NCBI GenBank assembly: GCA_902800815.1
Contig: CADCGB010000004.1
Coordinates: 124,001-188,000 of the forward strand
DNA length: 64,000 nt
Origin: Fibrobacter succinogenes
GTDB taxonomy: Bacteria; Fibrobacterota; Fibrobacteria; Fibrobacterales; Fibrobacteraceae
Direction: 5' to 3'
Made by a program: the position numbers and the translations under genes. Each line of letters opens with the position of its first letter. Positions within the stretch are counted from its first letter, which is position 1. The notes beneath the pieces were generated by a model. It had not been told where the DNA came from. It searched no databases and saw nothing but the letters and a program-made list of their open reading frames with translations. Positions 28,888-37,779 of the stretch are shown here, piece by piece.

Positions 28888-31499
28888 TGGCTGTCACCCC
28901 GTTGATGCAGCAGTATTACGAGATCAAGAAACAGAACCCGGGCTGCATTTTATTTTTCCGCATGGGCGACTTCTTCGAACTGTTCGAGGACGACGCCGTG
29001 GTGGCATCGAAAATTCTAGGACTTACGCTCACGAGCCGCAACAACGGTGCCTCGGGGGCAACACCCTTGTGCGGGTTCCCGCACCATGCCGCAGACCGCT
29101 ACGTGCCGAAGATGGTGGCGGCGGGCTATCGTATCGCGATTTGCGAGCAGGTGGAAGACCCGAAACTCGCGAAGGGTATCGTGAAGCGCGATATCGTGGA
29201 GATTATCAGCGCCGGCACCGCGATGGACGAATCGAACCTGAACGCGAAGGAGGCGAACTACCTGTTTGCCTACGTGCCTGCCGAGAAGGAGGCCGCGTTT
29301 GCAGTCGCCGACGTGACGACGGGCTACCTCGCCGTGTGCAGGAGTTCCATCCAGTCTTTCGAGTGCGAGTTCAGCCGCCGCATGCCCAAGGAAATCGTGA
29401 TACCCGAGGGTGTCGAGATTCCGTCGAGCATCATGGACATGGTCAAGGCGGACAACGTGCTGGTGACGCAGATTCCCGAATTCATGTTCGGGGAGGAGCA
29501 GAGCCGCGACGTTCTCTTTAGCCATTTCAAGGTGGAATCGCTGGTGGGCCTCGGGCTCGATGGCCGCGATGCGGAAACGAAGGTCGCGGGTGCCCTGATG
29601 GCCTACCTGATGGACCAGAAGAAGTCCGAACTTTCGCACTTTACGACGCTCGAGATCTTGAATCTCGACGACTACATGACGCTTGACCCGAGTACGCTAC
29701 GGAACCTGGAACTTACGCGCCCGCTGAATGCGGACGACTACTCGAGCACGCTCTGCTCGGTGCTGGACCATACGGTGACCGCGATGGGCGGGCGCACGCT
29801 CAAGGACTGGGTGAGCCACCCGCTGATTTCGGTGGACCGCATCCGCGAGCGCGAGGAAGCGGTTGCGGAACTGGTGCAGAACCCCGTGGCACTTGACGAA
29901 CTTAAGGAATCGCTCACGAGCATCCTCGACATGGAACGCCTGATGGGGCGTGTGGGGAGTGGGCGTGCCAACGCGCGCGACCTTGCGGGTATGGGCCGTT
30001 CGCTTTCGCAGGCATCGAAGGTTGCCGACGTGCTCGAGGGCCTGCGCTCCTCCATATTCGAAGGGCTCCGCAATACGCTGGAAAATGCGCGCGGGCGTGG
30101 CGAGGAACTGTTGGCGCAGTTCAACGAGGACTTGCCGCTCACGGTGCGCGAGGGCGGGATGATTCGCCCGGGCGCGAACGCCGAACTCGACGCGATGAAC
30201 GCCGACATCAAGGAAAAGCGCGAATGGATTGCCTCGCTGGAAGGCCGCGAGCGCGAGCGCCTCGGAATTCCGAGCCTGAAGGTCGGTTACAACCGCGTGT
30301 TCGGCTACTACATCGAGATTACCAAGGCCCAGATGGCGAAGGCGACTAGCCCGATCCCTGAAGAATACATCCGCAAGCAGACAACGGTGAACGGCGAGCG
30401 CTACATTACGCCCGAGATGAAGGAATGCGAATCCATCATCAGCAACGCCGAAGTGAATATCCATGACCTGGAATACCGCATCTTCTGCAGCCTGCGCGAC
30501 CGCGTGAACGGCTGGCGTGGCGAACTCCAGGAGATTGCCGACGCGATTGCGAAGGTCGACACGCTCTACAGTTTTGCGCGGGCGGCCCGCAAGTACAACT
30601 ACGCCTGCCCCGAAGTTTTCGAGGGCTCGGGAATCGAGATCCGCGGCGGTTTCCATCCGGTGATTGTCGCCGTGAACCCGGATTTGGACTTTATCCCGAA
30701 CGATGTTTCGCTTTCGCCCGATGGCACGCGCCTGATGCTCATCACGGGCCCGAACATGGCGGGTAAGTCGACTTACCTGCGCCAGACAGGACTCATCGTA
30801 TTGATGGCGCAAATCGGCTGCTTCGTGCCGGCGGAATCTGCCCGCATTGGGGTAGTGGACCGCATATTCACCCGCGTGGGGGCGAGTGACCGCCTGAGTC
30901 GCGGGCTCAGTACCTTCATGGTCGAAATGATAGAGACCGCAAATATATTGCGGAACGCGACTCCGCACAGCCTTGTGCTGCTCGATGAAATCGGGCGCGG
31001 CACGAGCACCTTCGACGGGCTTTCCATCGCCTGGGCGATTGTGGAGACACTCCACGACGAGCCCGCACGGCAGGCCCTGACCCTCTTCGCGACGCACTAC
31101 CACGAACTCACCGGGCTCGTGGAAAGCCTCGAGCATGCGGGCAACTTCCAGGTGGCCGTGCAGGAGAAGGGCGACAAGCTCGTGTTCCTCCACAAGATTC
31201 TCGCGGGCGCCTGCGACTCGAGCTACGGTATCCATGTGGCCGAGATGGCGGGCCTCCCGAACAACGTTGTCCGCAGGGCAAGGAAGATTCTTCTCCGACT
31301 CGAGAAGGAGAAGATTGACCCGAGCGACGGCGCCGTGAAGAAGAAGCAGAAGGACCACCCGCAGATTGACATGTTTGCGCCTCCTGACGAAAACACGCAG
31401 CTCCTTAGGGACGAAATCCGCAGGCTCAAGCCCGAGGAAATGACCCCGATGCAGGCACTCCAGCGCCTGATGGAGCTGAAGGAGAACTACGGGAAGTAA
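28887..31499 (+). CDS. mutS: DNA mismatch repair protein MutS
   Basis: 870 residues, standard MutS1 length. It binds mismatches as a dimer and uses ATP to recruit MutL. The N-terminal mismatch motif is FFRMGDFFELFEDD (the Phe-x-Glu wedge is present as FFE). Core and clamp domains follow, then the ATPase: Walker A GPNMAGKSTYLRQ, Walker B LVLLDEIGRGTSTFDG and ATHYHEL. A C-terminal helical tail ends with LQRLMELKENYGK. It overlaps scpB by one base and is followed 6 nt later by an HD-domain gene. Confidence 0.97.
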   Translation: MAVTPLMQQYYEIKKQNPGCILFFRMGDFFELFEDDAVVASKILGLTLTSRNNGASGATPLCGFPHHAADRYVPKMVAAGYRIAICEQVEDPKLAKGIVKRDIVEIISAGTAMDESNLNAKEANYLFAYVPAEKEAAFAVADVTTGYLAVCRSSIQSFECEFSRRMPKEIVIPEGVEIPSSIMDMVKADNVLVTQIPEFMFGEEQSRDVLFSHFKVESLVGLGLDGRDAETKVAGALMAYLMDQKKSELSHFTTLEILNLDDYMTLDPSTLRNLELTRPLNADDYSSTLCSVLDHTVTAMGGRTLKDWVSHPLISVDRIREREEAVAELVQNPVALDELKESLTSILDMERLMGRVGSGRANARDLAGMGRSLSQASKVADVLEGLRSSIFEGLRNTLENARGRGEELLAQFNEDLPLTVREGGMIRPGANAELDAMNADIKEKREWIASLEGRERERLGIPSLKVGYNRVFGYYIEITKAQMAKATSPIPEEYIRKQTTVNGERYITPEMKECESIISNAEVNIHDLEYRIFCSLRDRVNGWRGELQEIADAIAKVDTLYSFARAARKYNYACPEVFEGSGIEIRGGFHPVIVAVNPDLDFIPNDVSLSPDGTRLMLITGPNMAGKSTYLRQTGLIVLMAQIGCFVPAESARIGVVDRIFTRVGASDRLSRGLSTFMVEMIETANILRNATPHSLVLLDEIGRGTSTFDGLSIAWAIVETLHDEPARQALTLFATHYHELTGLVESLEHAGNFQVAVQEKGDKLVFLHKILAGACDSSYGIHVAEMAGLPNNVVRRARKILLRLEKEKIDPSDGAVKKKQKDHPQIDMFAPPDENTQLLRDEIRRLKPEEMTPMQALQRLMELKENYGK

Positions 31500-31505
31500 C
31501 GTGCG

Positions 31506-32012
31506 ATGATTGACTTTGCTGCCATAATGGAACATGCTTTCGCGAATCGTCCGTACGAGTCGGACATTCACGGCATAGAGCATTGGCACCAGGTGGAATA
31601 CAACGGGATGATGCTTGCCCTGCGTACGGGCGCCGATATTGATATCGTCCGGCTTTTTGCCATATTCCACGACAGCAAGCGCTTTGATGACGGTCATGAC
31701 CCGGAACACGGGGAACGTGGAGCCGAGTTTGCGAAGGAATGCCGCGAGGCGAAACTGTTCGAAATCGATGACGCCCGTTTTGAAAAGCTTTACCATGCGT
31801 GCAAGTTCCATACGCATGAACGCAGCAACGACGATCCGACTATCAGTACCTGCTACGATGCCGACAGGCTCGACTTGGGTAGGGTAGGGTTCCCGCTCGA
31901 CCCCGAGAAGATGGCAACATCGTTGGGTAGCAGGATTGCCAAGCAGTCCCGGAAAGAACGCGTGTCGGTATTTGCCATGCGTGAATGGATTAAATCTTTA
32001 AAATTGCCCTGA
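31506..32012 (+). CDS. HD-superfamily hydrolase
   Basis: 168 residues. HD-domain proteins are metal-dependent phosphohydrolases. Metal-ligand-like positions are HGIEHWHQV, FAIFHDSKR (the HD pair), ACKFHTH and CYDADRLDLGRVG. The substrate is unknown. It sits 6 nt behind mutS and its TGA abuts the ribosome-binding site of the next gene, so it is probably part of the scpB-mutS operon. Confidence 0.78.
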   Translation: MIDFAAIMEHAFANRPYESDIHGIEHWHQVEYNGMMLALRTGADIDIVRLFAIFHDSKRFDDGHDPEHGERGAEFAKECREAKLFEIDDARFEKLYHACKFHTHERSNDDPTISTCYDADRLDLGRVGFPLDPEKMATSLGSRIAKQSRKERVSVFAMREWIKSLKLP

Positions 32013-32023
32013 GAGGTATGAAA

Positions 32024-32599
32024 ATGCGAATAAAAGTTATCACTTGCCTGCTGCTTGCCCTTTTTGCAAGTACGTTTGCCGCACCCGCCGCCAAGGCCTC
32101 TGCGGGCAAGGCTGCTCCGGCTCCCTCGGAAATCAAGCCGCTCCCTCCGGCGGTTGCTGATTCGCTCAACTGGTTTGCTGCCCGCGAGATGGGTGGTGCC
32201 AATATGCCGTTTACGCGAGCACACCTCGCGAAGGTTGCAGCCGGCGCTAACCGCGTGGCACTTGTGTACTTTGCCACATGGTGCGTGCCTTGCCGTGCCG
32301 GCATAAAGTCTCTTGTCAATTCCAGGCAGGAACTGGAGCAGAACGGGATAAAGATTATCCTCGTGAATGCGGGCGAGCGTGAAGAGTCCAAGATCAAGAA
32401 GATGGTTGAAGGTCTCGGGGCGAATGTGTTCCCGGTGGTGCTTGACCCCTACAAGCGCCTCTCGGAAGGTATAGGGCTTGTCAAGGAAGGCGAGAATATC
32501 GCGCTCCCCATGACGCTCGTTGTGGACAATGCGGCAAAGCCTGTGTTCATGATTGGGCAGGAAGGCAGCGATTGGCCCTCGGTTCTATGGACAAAATAG
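32024..32599 (+). CDS. Secreted thioredoxin-like (TlpA/ResA-type) protein
   Basis: 191 residues with a signal peptide (cleavage near STFAAP) and an Ala/Pro spacer. The thioredoxin fold has the active site WCVPC in YFATWCVPCRAG and a cis-proline segment LPMTLVVD. It likely acts as a periplasmic thiol-disulfide oxidoreductase, consistent with the many Cys-containing exported proteins nearby. The ATG at 32024 has a 7-nt spacing to GAGAGG; the ATG at 32018 is too close. Confidence 0.85.
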   Translation: MRIKVITCLLLALFASTFAAPAAKASAGKAAPAPSEIKPLPPAVADSLNWFAAREMGGANMPFTRAHLAKVAAGANRVALVYFATWCVPCRAGIKSLVNSRQELEQNGIKIILVNAGEREESKIKKMVEGLGANVFPVVLDPYKRLSEGIGLVKEGENIALPMTLVVDNAAKPVFMIGQEGSDWPSVLWTK

Positions 32600-32609
32600 G
32601 CTGAGGGGC

Positions 32610-32637
32610 TTGAAAATCCTCTTGTAAATTCTAAATT
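32610..32637 (+). promoter_or_regulatory. ppa promoter
   Basis: -35 TTGAAA (32610-32615), 16-bp spacer, -10 TAAATT (32632-32637), leaving a leader of about 50 nt before ppa. Confidence 0.5.
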
Positions 32638-32695
32638 TACCTCCACGTAAAAAAAATGAATGGAATGGGCTCAAGGTGGGCCCTCTGGAGCATAA

Positions 32696-33286
32696 ATGGC
32701 AATTAACTACCTGGATCTCCCTATCGGACGCAAGTACCCCTACGAAGTCGACTGCGTCGTGGAAATCGGCAAGGACACCAACCTCAAGTACGAATACGAT
32801 GAACGCCTGCACGTGTTCCGCCTGGACCGCTGCCTGCTCAGCTCGATGAGCTACCCCTGTACTTACGGATTTATCCCGAGCACCAAGGCCGATGACGGCG
32901 ATGCGCTCGATATGCTTATCTACAGCCCTGCCTCGATGATGACGGGCACGGTCTGCACCTGCCGCGTGATTGGTGCGCTTGACATGACCGACGGTGGCAA
33001 GAAGGACTACAAGGTGCTTGGCGTGCCAGTGTTTAACCCCAGGCCCATTAAGGACATAGGTGACGTTGACCAGATGTTCTTGCGCATCACTAGGAACTTT
33101 TTCCAGAACTACAAGGAACTGGAAGGCAAGGATGTGCAGATTGGCGAATGGAAGGATGCCTCGTTTGCTCGCGAGCGCGTAATTGCGGCCCACAGGGCCT
33201 ACTTCCAGATGCAGGTGCAGGTCCCGGAGACCTTCTACCAGGAACCGGAGAGCGCCGAACACCTCCCGCCCGAGGAACTGATTTAG
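32696..33286 (+). CDS. ppa: Inorganic pyrophosphatase, family I
   Basis: 196 residues. It hydrolyses pyrophosphate to phosphate in the cytoplasm and so pulls biosynthetic reactions forward. Signature features are YEVDCVVEI, LKYEYDE, YPCTYGFIP and the Mg-binding DDGDALDMLIYSP. The fourth position of the signature D-x-D-[PE] is Ala here, a mild deviation. The C-terminal segment has the FFQNYKELEGK motif typical of the family. It has its own promoter. Confidence 0.92.
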   Translation: MAINYLDLPIGRKYPYEVDCVVEIGKDTNLKYEYDERLHVFRLDRCLLSSMSYPCTYGFIPSTKADDGDALDMLIYSPASMMTGTVCTCRVIGALDMTDGGKKDYKVLGVPVFNPRPIKDIGDVDQMFLRITRNFFQNYKELEGKDVQIGEWKDASFARERVIAAHRAYFQMQVQVPETFYQEPESAEHLPPEELI

Positions 33287-33414
33287 CCTTTTGGCTGTTT
33301 GTCGGCGCAAGATGGAGTTTTATCCTTTTTTTGCATGGAACGTATTTATCCCGGTAAAAAAAAGAGTATATTTAAGTTAAACAATAAATCCGAATCTTTT
33401 AGAAAGGAGAACAA

Positions 33415-33831
33415 ATGAAGAAGATCGTTTTGGCCGCCCTCGCTGCGACTCTCATGCTTTCTTCTGGTGCATGGGCTGGTTTTTCCATCCATGTAGATAA
33501 CAACAAGAAGAGCGAACGTCGTAATGATCCGCCTCCTCCGCCTCCTCCTCCGCGTGAGCGCCTGGAATGCCGCTTCGAGAAGCCCGACTGCCGCCCGCGT
33601 GACCGTCACTACCGTGTCGATTACCGCAACCGTCGCCCGATGATTGAGGGCGAATGCTACCGTGGCGATGCTGAAGGCCGTTTCGACTATTTCTGCAACG
33701 ACGGTACCCGTTGGATGACCATTGACTTCCGCCGCAACCGTCCGGATCGTGTTGACTGCCTTGACCCGCGTCGTGGCCGTATGTTCGCTGCCCGCAACGT
33801 GCGTGAATGCGTCGATATCCACGACCGCTAG
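33415..33831 (+). CDS. Small secreted Cys/Arg-rich protein with polyproline run
   Basis: 138 residues. A strong AAAGGAG site precedes the ATG and a TATATT hexamer lies about 50 nt upstream. A signal peptide ends near AWAG. The mature protein has a run of eight Pro, then a basic domain rich in Arg, Asp and Tyr with six cysteines (ECRFEKPDC, GECYRGD, YFCNDG, VDCLDP, ECVDIH), which may form three disulfides. The strong ribosome site and dedicated terminator suggest high expression. Function unknown; a small periplasmic or surface protein is likely. Confidence 0.8.
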   Translation: MKKIVLAALAATLMLSSGAWAGFSIHVDNNKKSERRNDPPPPPPPPRERLECRFEKPDCRPRDRHYRVDYRNRRPMIEGECYRGDAEGRFDYFCNDGTRWMTIDFRRNRPDRVDCLDPRRGRMFAARNVRECVDIHDR

Positions 33832-33857
33832 TCTAGTCTAAAATTTTTGGACAAATT

Positions 33858-33887
33858 AAAAGCCTTCCCGTTAGGGAAGGGCTTTTA
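33858..33887 (+). terminator. Terminator of the Cys/Arg-rich protein gene
   Basis: AAAAGCCTTCCC-GTTA-GGGAAGGGCTTTT with a single bulged G, followed by ATTTAT. Confidence 0.8.
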
Positions 33888-33898
33888 TTTATGCGCAT

Positions 33899-33951
33899 GC
33901 ACTTATTTGCCGATACCTTAAGTAAGTATTTGAAATTAGGCAAATATGTGC
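33899..33951. repeat. Long inverted repeat between convergent genes
   Basis: Arms at 33899-33911 (GCACTTATTTGCC) and 33939-33951 pair over 13 bp with one mismatch around a 27-nt loop. No T-run follows on either strand, so it is not a classical terminator. The rest of 33952-34015 is GC-rich with no gene. Confidence 0.5.
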
Positions 33952-34015
33952 GTGTCGGGAGGGTCTTAGGGAGGGGCCGCCGTGCGCGCCCCGCCCTTGT
34001 CTCATATTTCGGGTC

Positions 34016-34900
34016 TTAAAAGTTTTTCCCGAGTATCGCAGAAACGTTCCTCAGGATGCCTTCGGCCACATCGGGCTTGTTCATCGAGTAGACGTGCACG
34101 TTGGTAATGCCGTTTGCGTACAGGTCGATGATCTGGTCGCTTGCGTAGATAATGCCTGCCTGCTTCATGGCCTCGGGGTCGCTCCCGAACTTGTCCACGA
34201 GAGACTTGAAGCGCTGCGGCATGAAGGAGCCCGAAAGCTTGATGGCGCGTTCCACCTGGTTCGCGTTCGTGATGGGCATGATGCCGGGGAGTACCGGGCA
34301 GGTGACGCCCGCCTCGCGCAGTTTGTACATGAAGTTGAAGAAGAGGTTGTTGTCGAACACCATCTGCGTGGTAAGGAAATCCGCGCCCGCGTCGACCTTT
34401 TCCTTGAGGTGCTTGATGTCTTCGGCCTGGTTCGCGCTTTCGGGGTGCTTTTCGGGGTAGCAGGCCGCGCCGATGCAGAAGTCGGAGTCAGATGCCTTGA
34501 GTTCACGGATGAGTTCCACGGCGTAGTGGTAGTCGCAGTTGTCGCGGCCATTCGCGATGAGTTCCGGGGTCAGGTCGCCACGGAGTGCCATCACGTTCTT
34601 GATGCCCGCGGCCTTCATGTCGGCGATGCGCTGGTGAATCGTTTCCTTGCTGCTCGAGACGCAGGTGAGGTGGGCGAGCATCGGAATGTTGAACTTTTCC
34701 TTGAGGTTCTTCGCGATATCGAGGGTGTAGTGGCTTACGCCGCCGCCTGCGCCATAGGTGACACTCATGAAAGCAGGGCCAAGTGCTGCAATCGATTCTG
34801 TTGCGGCCTTCACGCTATCGAAGCTGGTTTCCTTCTTGGGCGGAAAAACTTCGAAAGACAGGCTCATCTTGTCTTGCTTCAGGATGTCTATAATCTTCAT
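34016..34900 (-). CDS. metF: Methylenetetrahydrofolate reductase
   Basis: 294 residues. A flavoenzyme that reduces 5,10-methylene-THF to 5-methyl-THF for methionine synthesis. Motifs are SLSFEVFPPKKE near the N-terminus, MSVTYGAGGG, HLTCV, NVMALRGD, IGAACYPEKHPE, DFLTTQMVFD and LPGIMPI. A GAGG site lies 5 nt before the ATG. The 155-nt gap upstream contains a dyad ATATTTG/CAAATAT (34959-34980) but no riboswitch I recognise. Confidence 0.95.
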   Translation of the reverse strand: MKIIDILKQDKMSLSFEVFPPKKETSFDSVKAATESIAALGPAFMSVTYGAGGGVSHYTLDIAKNLKEKFNIPMLAHLTCVSSSKETIHQRIADMKAAGIKNVMALRGDLTPELIANGRDNCDYHYAVELIRELKASDSDFCIGAACYPEKHPESANQAEDIKHLKEKVDAGADFLTTQMVFDNNLFFNFMYKLREAGVTCPVLPGIMPITNANQVERAIKLSGSFMPQRFKSLVDKFGSDPEAMKQAGIIYASDQIIDLYANGITNVHVYSMNKPDVAEGILRNVSAILGKNF

Positions 34901-34958
34901 GTTTGCCTCGTGAATCTATACATCTTTTTGCCCGGACCACCATACGTAGTCTATGCGG

Positions 34959-34980
34959 ATATTTGAATATATGCAAATAT
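34959..34980. promoter_or_regulatory. Dyad in the metF / FecR-like divergent region
   Basis: ATATTTG-AATATATG-CAAATAT, a perfect 7-bp inverted repeat about 60 nt upstream of metF and 77 nt upstream of the FecR-like gene. It could bind a dimeric regulator or simply contain -10 elements for metF. Confidence 0.35.
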
Positions 34981-35056
34981 AGATAAAGTGGCTGTATTTG
35001 TGCAACTTTTTTCCCGAAAATGTACGGAAAGTTTCTTACAAACTTATATTTAACAT

Positions 35057-36730
35057 ATGTTCAAATCACAAAAAATCTCTCTCTGTTTCATGGCAGCCCT
35101 GTCTGCCATGGTTTTCTGGGCTTGCAAGGAAGAAGAACCGAATCCGCGGACGGTTGCTCAAGAACAGCCGGCCGAGGCTCCCGAGGCAAGTGACGCTCAT
35201 AGCAGGATCAAGGCTAAGGTTCGCAAGGTCCTTGGTGAAACCGACCTGCAGCGTAAGGGCTCCGACAAGTGGAGCAAACTGCGCTATGGGCAGAATGTCG
35301 TGGAGCGTGACCGTATCCGTACGGGTGCGGAATCAGAAGCGGTGATGACTGTCAGTGACGGTTCTTCGCTCTGGATTTCGGAGCTTTCCGATGTGACTCT
35401 CGATGTAGAAATATTTGATTCGCTGAGCCGCCAGGTGTCTGTCCATATCGAAAACGGAAGCGTGATGTTCGATGTGCAGAAACAGCCGCAGGGACAGACG
35501 TTCAAGTTCAACACCAAGACGGCGACGGCTGCCATTCGCGGTACGGCGGGCTTTGTGGGGGACTACAACGGCCAGATGGTCGCCTCTCTTAAGGAAGGCC
35601 GCGTTAGCGTGAGCGATGCCTCGGGTACGACAGAGGATATCGTCGAGAACCAGACGCTCATTGTGAACAAGAACGGCAACATCAAGAAACTCAAGTTGAA
35701 GAGCTCCGGTACGCGAGCCCTTGTGAAGACCATTGCGGAATTGAACGCGAAGGATAAGGAGGCTGCTCCCGAAACCATCGAGAAGACGCTTGTTGACTTT
35801 GATAATGATTACTCTGCCCGCAAGGACGCCTTCGAAAAGAAGTTGAGCTTTAGGGCGAATGCGCTGCCCGATACGGTGCTGCTCCCGAGCGTTACCCTGC
35901 AGGCACGCGTGAATCCGGGTGTCGTGGTGACCGTGCTTGGCGAATCCGACACGGTGGGTGAAAACGGCATTTACCAGCGTACCGTGGATTGGGCGGATGA
36001 TGCCTATGGTCCCAAGCGCTTCCTCGTTTCTTGCAGCGAGGGTGATGTCGAAATACCCTGCTTCATGTGGACTACCGTGTATGCCGCTCCGAGCGCACCT
36101 GCGAAGGAGGAACCGGTTGCGGATACCGCTGCTGTCGAAGAGCCCGCTACGGATAAGGAACAGCAGGAAAAAGCGAAGATTAAGGAAACTGCAGATAAGG
36201 CAAGGGCCACAGTGAAGGAAGACACTAAGGCCAAGGAACAGGCCAAGGCTGCGGATAAGCCGAAGACCGAGGAAAAGACTGTAACAAAGAACCTGAACGT
36301 GTCGCTGAAGATTTCGGGCGGTAAGTCGGAAAGGAAGCACCTTGACCTGCCTGCAAACGAGTACAACACGAAGCTCAAGTTCTCTCTGGGTGGCATGACT
36401 GACGCTGACCTTGGTGAAATTGCCGGCATTACCGTGAAGCACAAGGGCGAGGTGGTGCAGTCGTTTAGCACGGCTAGCGGACTTACCTACGAGGTGCCGG
36501 TTTCTATCGACCTGAACACGATTGCGAAGTACGATATTGAAGTTTCCTTGAAGAACGGCAAGAAGGTGCGTGCCACGAAGACCTACGAGGTGTTCTGCCA
36601 CCGTAGGAACCATATGGGCAAGGCCCGTAACTGCGTGCAGCTGGATAAGGTTGATGGCGGTGGTTGTGATGACAGCCATGAGGAAGAATACCAGTATGTC
36701 AAGGATAATGGCATCTTGAAGGAAGATTAG
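35057..36730 (+). CDS. FecR-domain lipoprotein
   Basis: 557 residues. The lipobox FWAC at the signal peptide end predicts a lipid anchor. Residues about 50-230 match the FecR pattern: KVRKVLGETDL, LRYGQNVVERDRIRTG, SEAVMTVSDGSSLWISE, FDVQKQP, KTATAAIRGTAG and VSLKEGRVSV-like segments. Then come an Ig-like region, a long Lys/Glu/Ala-rich helical stretch (residues about 350-415) and a C-terminal domain with two late cysteines (VFCHRR, NCVQLD). FecR domains usually sense signals or bind surface polymers; this one has no sigma factor or TonB receptor nearby. TATATT ends 6 nt before the ATG. It leads a three-gene envelope operon. Confidence 0.8.
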   Translation: MFKSQKISLCFMAALSAMVFWACKEEEPNPRTVAQEQPAEAPEASDAHSRIKAKVRKVLGETDLQRKGSDKWSKLRYGQNVVERDRIRTGAESEAVMTVSDGSSLWISELSDVTLDVEIFDSLSRQVSVHIENGSVMFDVQKQPQGQTFKFNTKTATAAIRGTAGFVGDYNGQMVASLKEGRVSVSDASGTTEDIVENQTLIVNKNGNIKKLKLKSSGTRALVKTIAELNAKDKEAAPETIEKTLVDFDNDYSARKDAFEKKLSFRANALPDTVLLPSVTLQARVNPGVVVTVLGESDTVGENGIYQRTVDWADDAYGPKRFLVSCSEGDVEIPCFMWTTVYAAPSAPAKEEPVADTAAVEEPATDKEQQEKAKIKETADKARATVKEDTKAKEQAKAADKPKTEEKTVTKNLNVSLKISGGKSERKHLDLPANEYNTKLKFSLGGMTDADLGEIAGITVKHKGEVVQSFSTASGLTYEVPVSIDLNTIAKYDIEVSLKNGKKVRATKTYEVFCHRRNHMGKARNCVQLDKVDGGGCDDSHEEEYQYVKDNGILKED

Positions 36731-36759
36731 CCAAGAAGAATTTATACAAAGGGATAACC

Positions 36760-37761
36760 ATGAAAAAGAACATGATTCAACTGAAAGGATTGATGGGCGT
36801 GCTTGCGGGAGCTTGCTTGCTTGCTGCCTGCGCTTCGAACCCGCCTGCTAAGGAAGATAATTCGGACGAGATTCGTGCCCGTGCCGATGCCGCCCAGCGT
36901 GAGATTTCTCGCGAGACGGGTGAGGTCGTTGCTGACGACGCTCCTGCTGCAACGGCATCTGCGGGTGCTGCTGCAGAAGACGATGGAATTATCGTCTCGA
37001 CCGTGAACTTCAAGACTCGCCCGACAGTGCTTGTCGCTCCGGCGATGGGTGCGAAGATGGCGGGTAGCATCGATGTGATTCGCAAGAACCCGCTGGCAAA
37101 GACGGCGATGGAAGTCATCAATGCCTACCTCACCAGTCGTGACTACACGGTTATCGGCCTTGAAAGCCAGGCTCAGCTTGATGAAGTCGTGCAGCTCCAG
37201 TCCGATATCGCGGGCAACAACGAAGATCTTGCCTACGTGGCAGGCCTCTCGGTGGGTGCAGACATCAACATTACCTATGCCGGCAGTATCCAGGAAGACT
37301 ATATCGTGATTGACCTGAATGCAAGCGAGGCTTCTACCGCAAACCTCCTGGCGAGCGAATCGATCCGCCTCAAGGATAACGGCGAAAGCCAGCGCGTGTT
37401 GGTGCAGAAGGCTATCCAGCTTGCCATCAAGAAACTCGAGAACAAGGTGCGTGGTCGCCTTGCCGAAGAACAGGAGAAGGGCGCCCTCTACAAGGTCGTG
37501 GCTCACCTGACGGGCGATTTTACCGATGACCAGGCCGAAGAAATTTCGAACATGGTCTCCATCAAGATGCGCAAGAAATTCAACAAGATGCAGGTCATCT
37601 CGATGAGCCGCAATACCTACGACTTGCTCATCTATGTGGACCCGAACAAGTTCGAAGATGCACAGATGGTCTATGCGGAATTTGTCGAGAGCCTCGAAGG
37701 TCTCGCCAAGGTGCGTAAGCAGAACATCACCAAGAAACTCATCATTCTCGAAATCCAGTAA
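36760..37761 (+). CDS. Lipoprotein with CsgG/LPP20-like domain
   Basis: 333 residues with lipobox LAAC. After an Asp/Glu/Ala-rich spacer the core has TVLVAPAMGAK, a helix MEVINAYLTSRDYTVIG, a second helix and the strand pattern VGADINITYAGSI, like CsgG/TolB-N-type folds that assemble at the outer membrane. The C-terminal half is helical then beta (YDLLIYVDPNKF, KKLIILEI). It lies 29 nt after the FecR-like gene and 18 nt before the LPP20-like gene. A joint role in outer-membrane assembly or secretion is inferred. Confidence 0.65.
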   Translation: MKKNMIQLKGLMGVLAGACLLAACASNPPAKEDNSDEIRARADAAQREISRETGEVVADDAPAATASAGAAAEDDGIIVSTVNFKTRPTVLVAPAMGAKMAGSIDVIRKNPLAKTAMEVINAYLTSRDYTVIGLESQAQLDEVVQLQSDIAGNNEDLAYVAGLSVGADINITYAGSIQEDYIVIDLNASEASTANLLASESIRLKDNGESQRVLVQKAIQLAIKKLENKVRGRLAEEQEKGALYKVVAHLTGDFTDDQAEEISNMVSIKMRKKFNKMQVISMSRNTYDLLIYVDPNKFEDAQMVYAEFVESLEGLAKVRKQNITKKLIILEIQ

Positions 37762-37779
37762 TCACGCGGGAGCGGAATC

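Noticed and set aside
29697..31817. A 706-residue antisense frame over mutS
   Set aside because: Shadow of mutS codon bias with no recognisable domain.
34901..35056. Possible SAM or folate riboswitch upstream of metF
   Set aside because: The leader is only about 60-70 nt and shows none of the conserved cores of the riboswitch classes I know.
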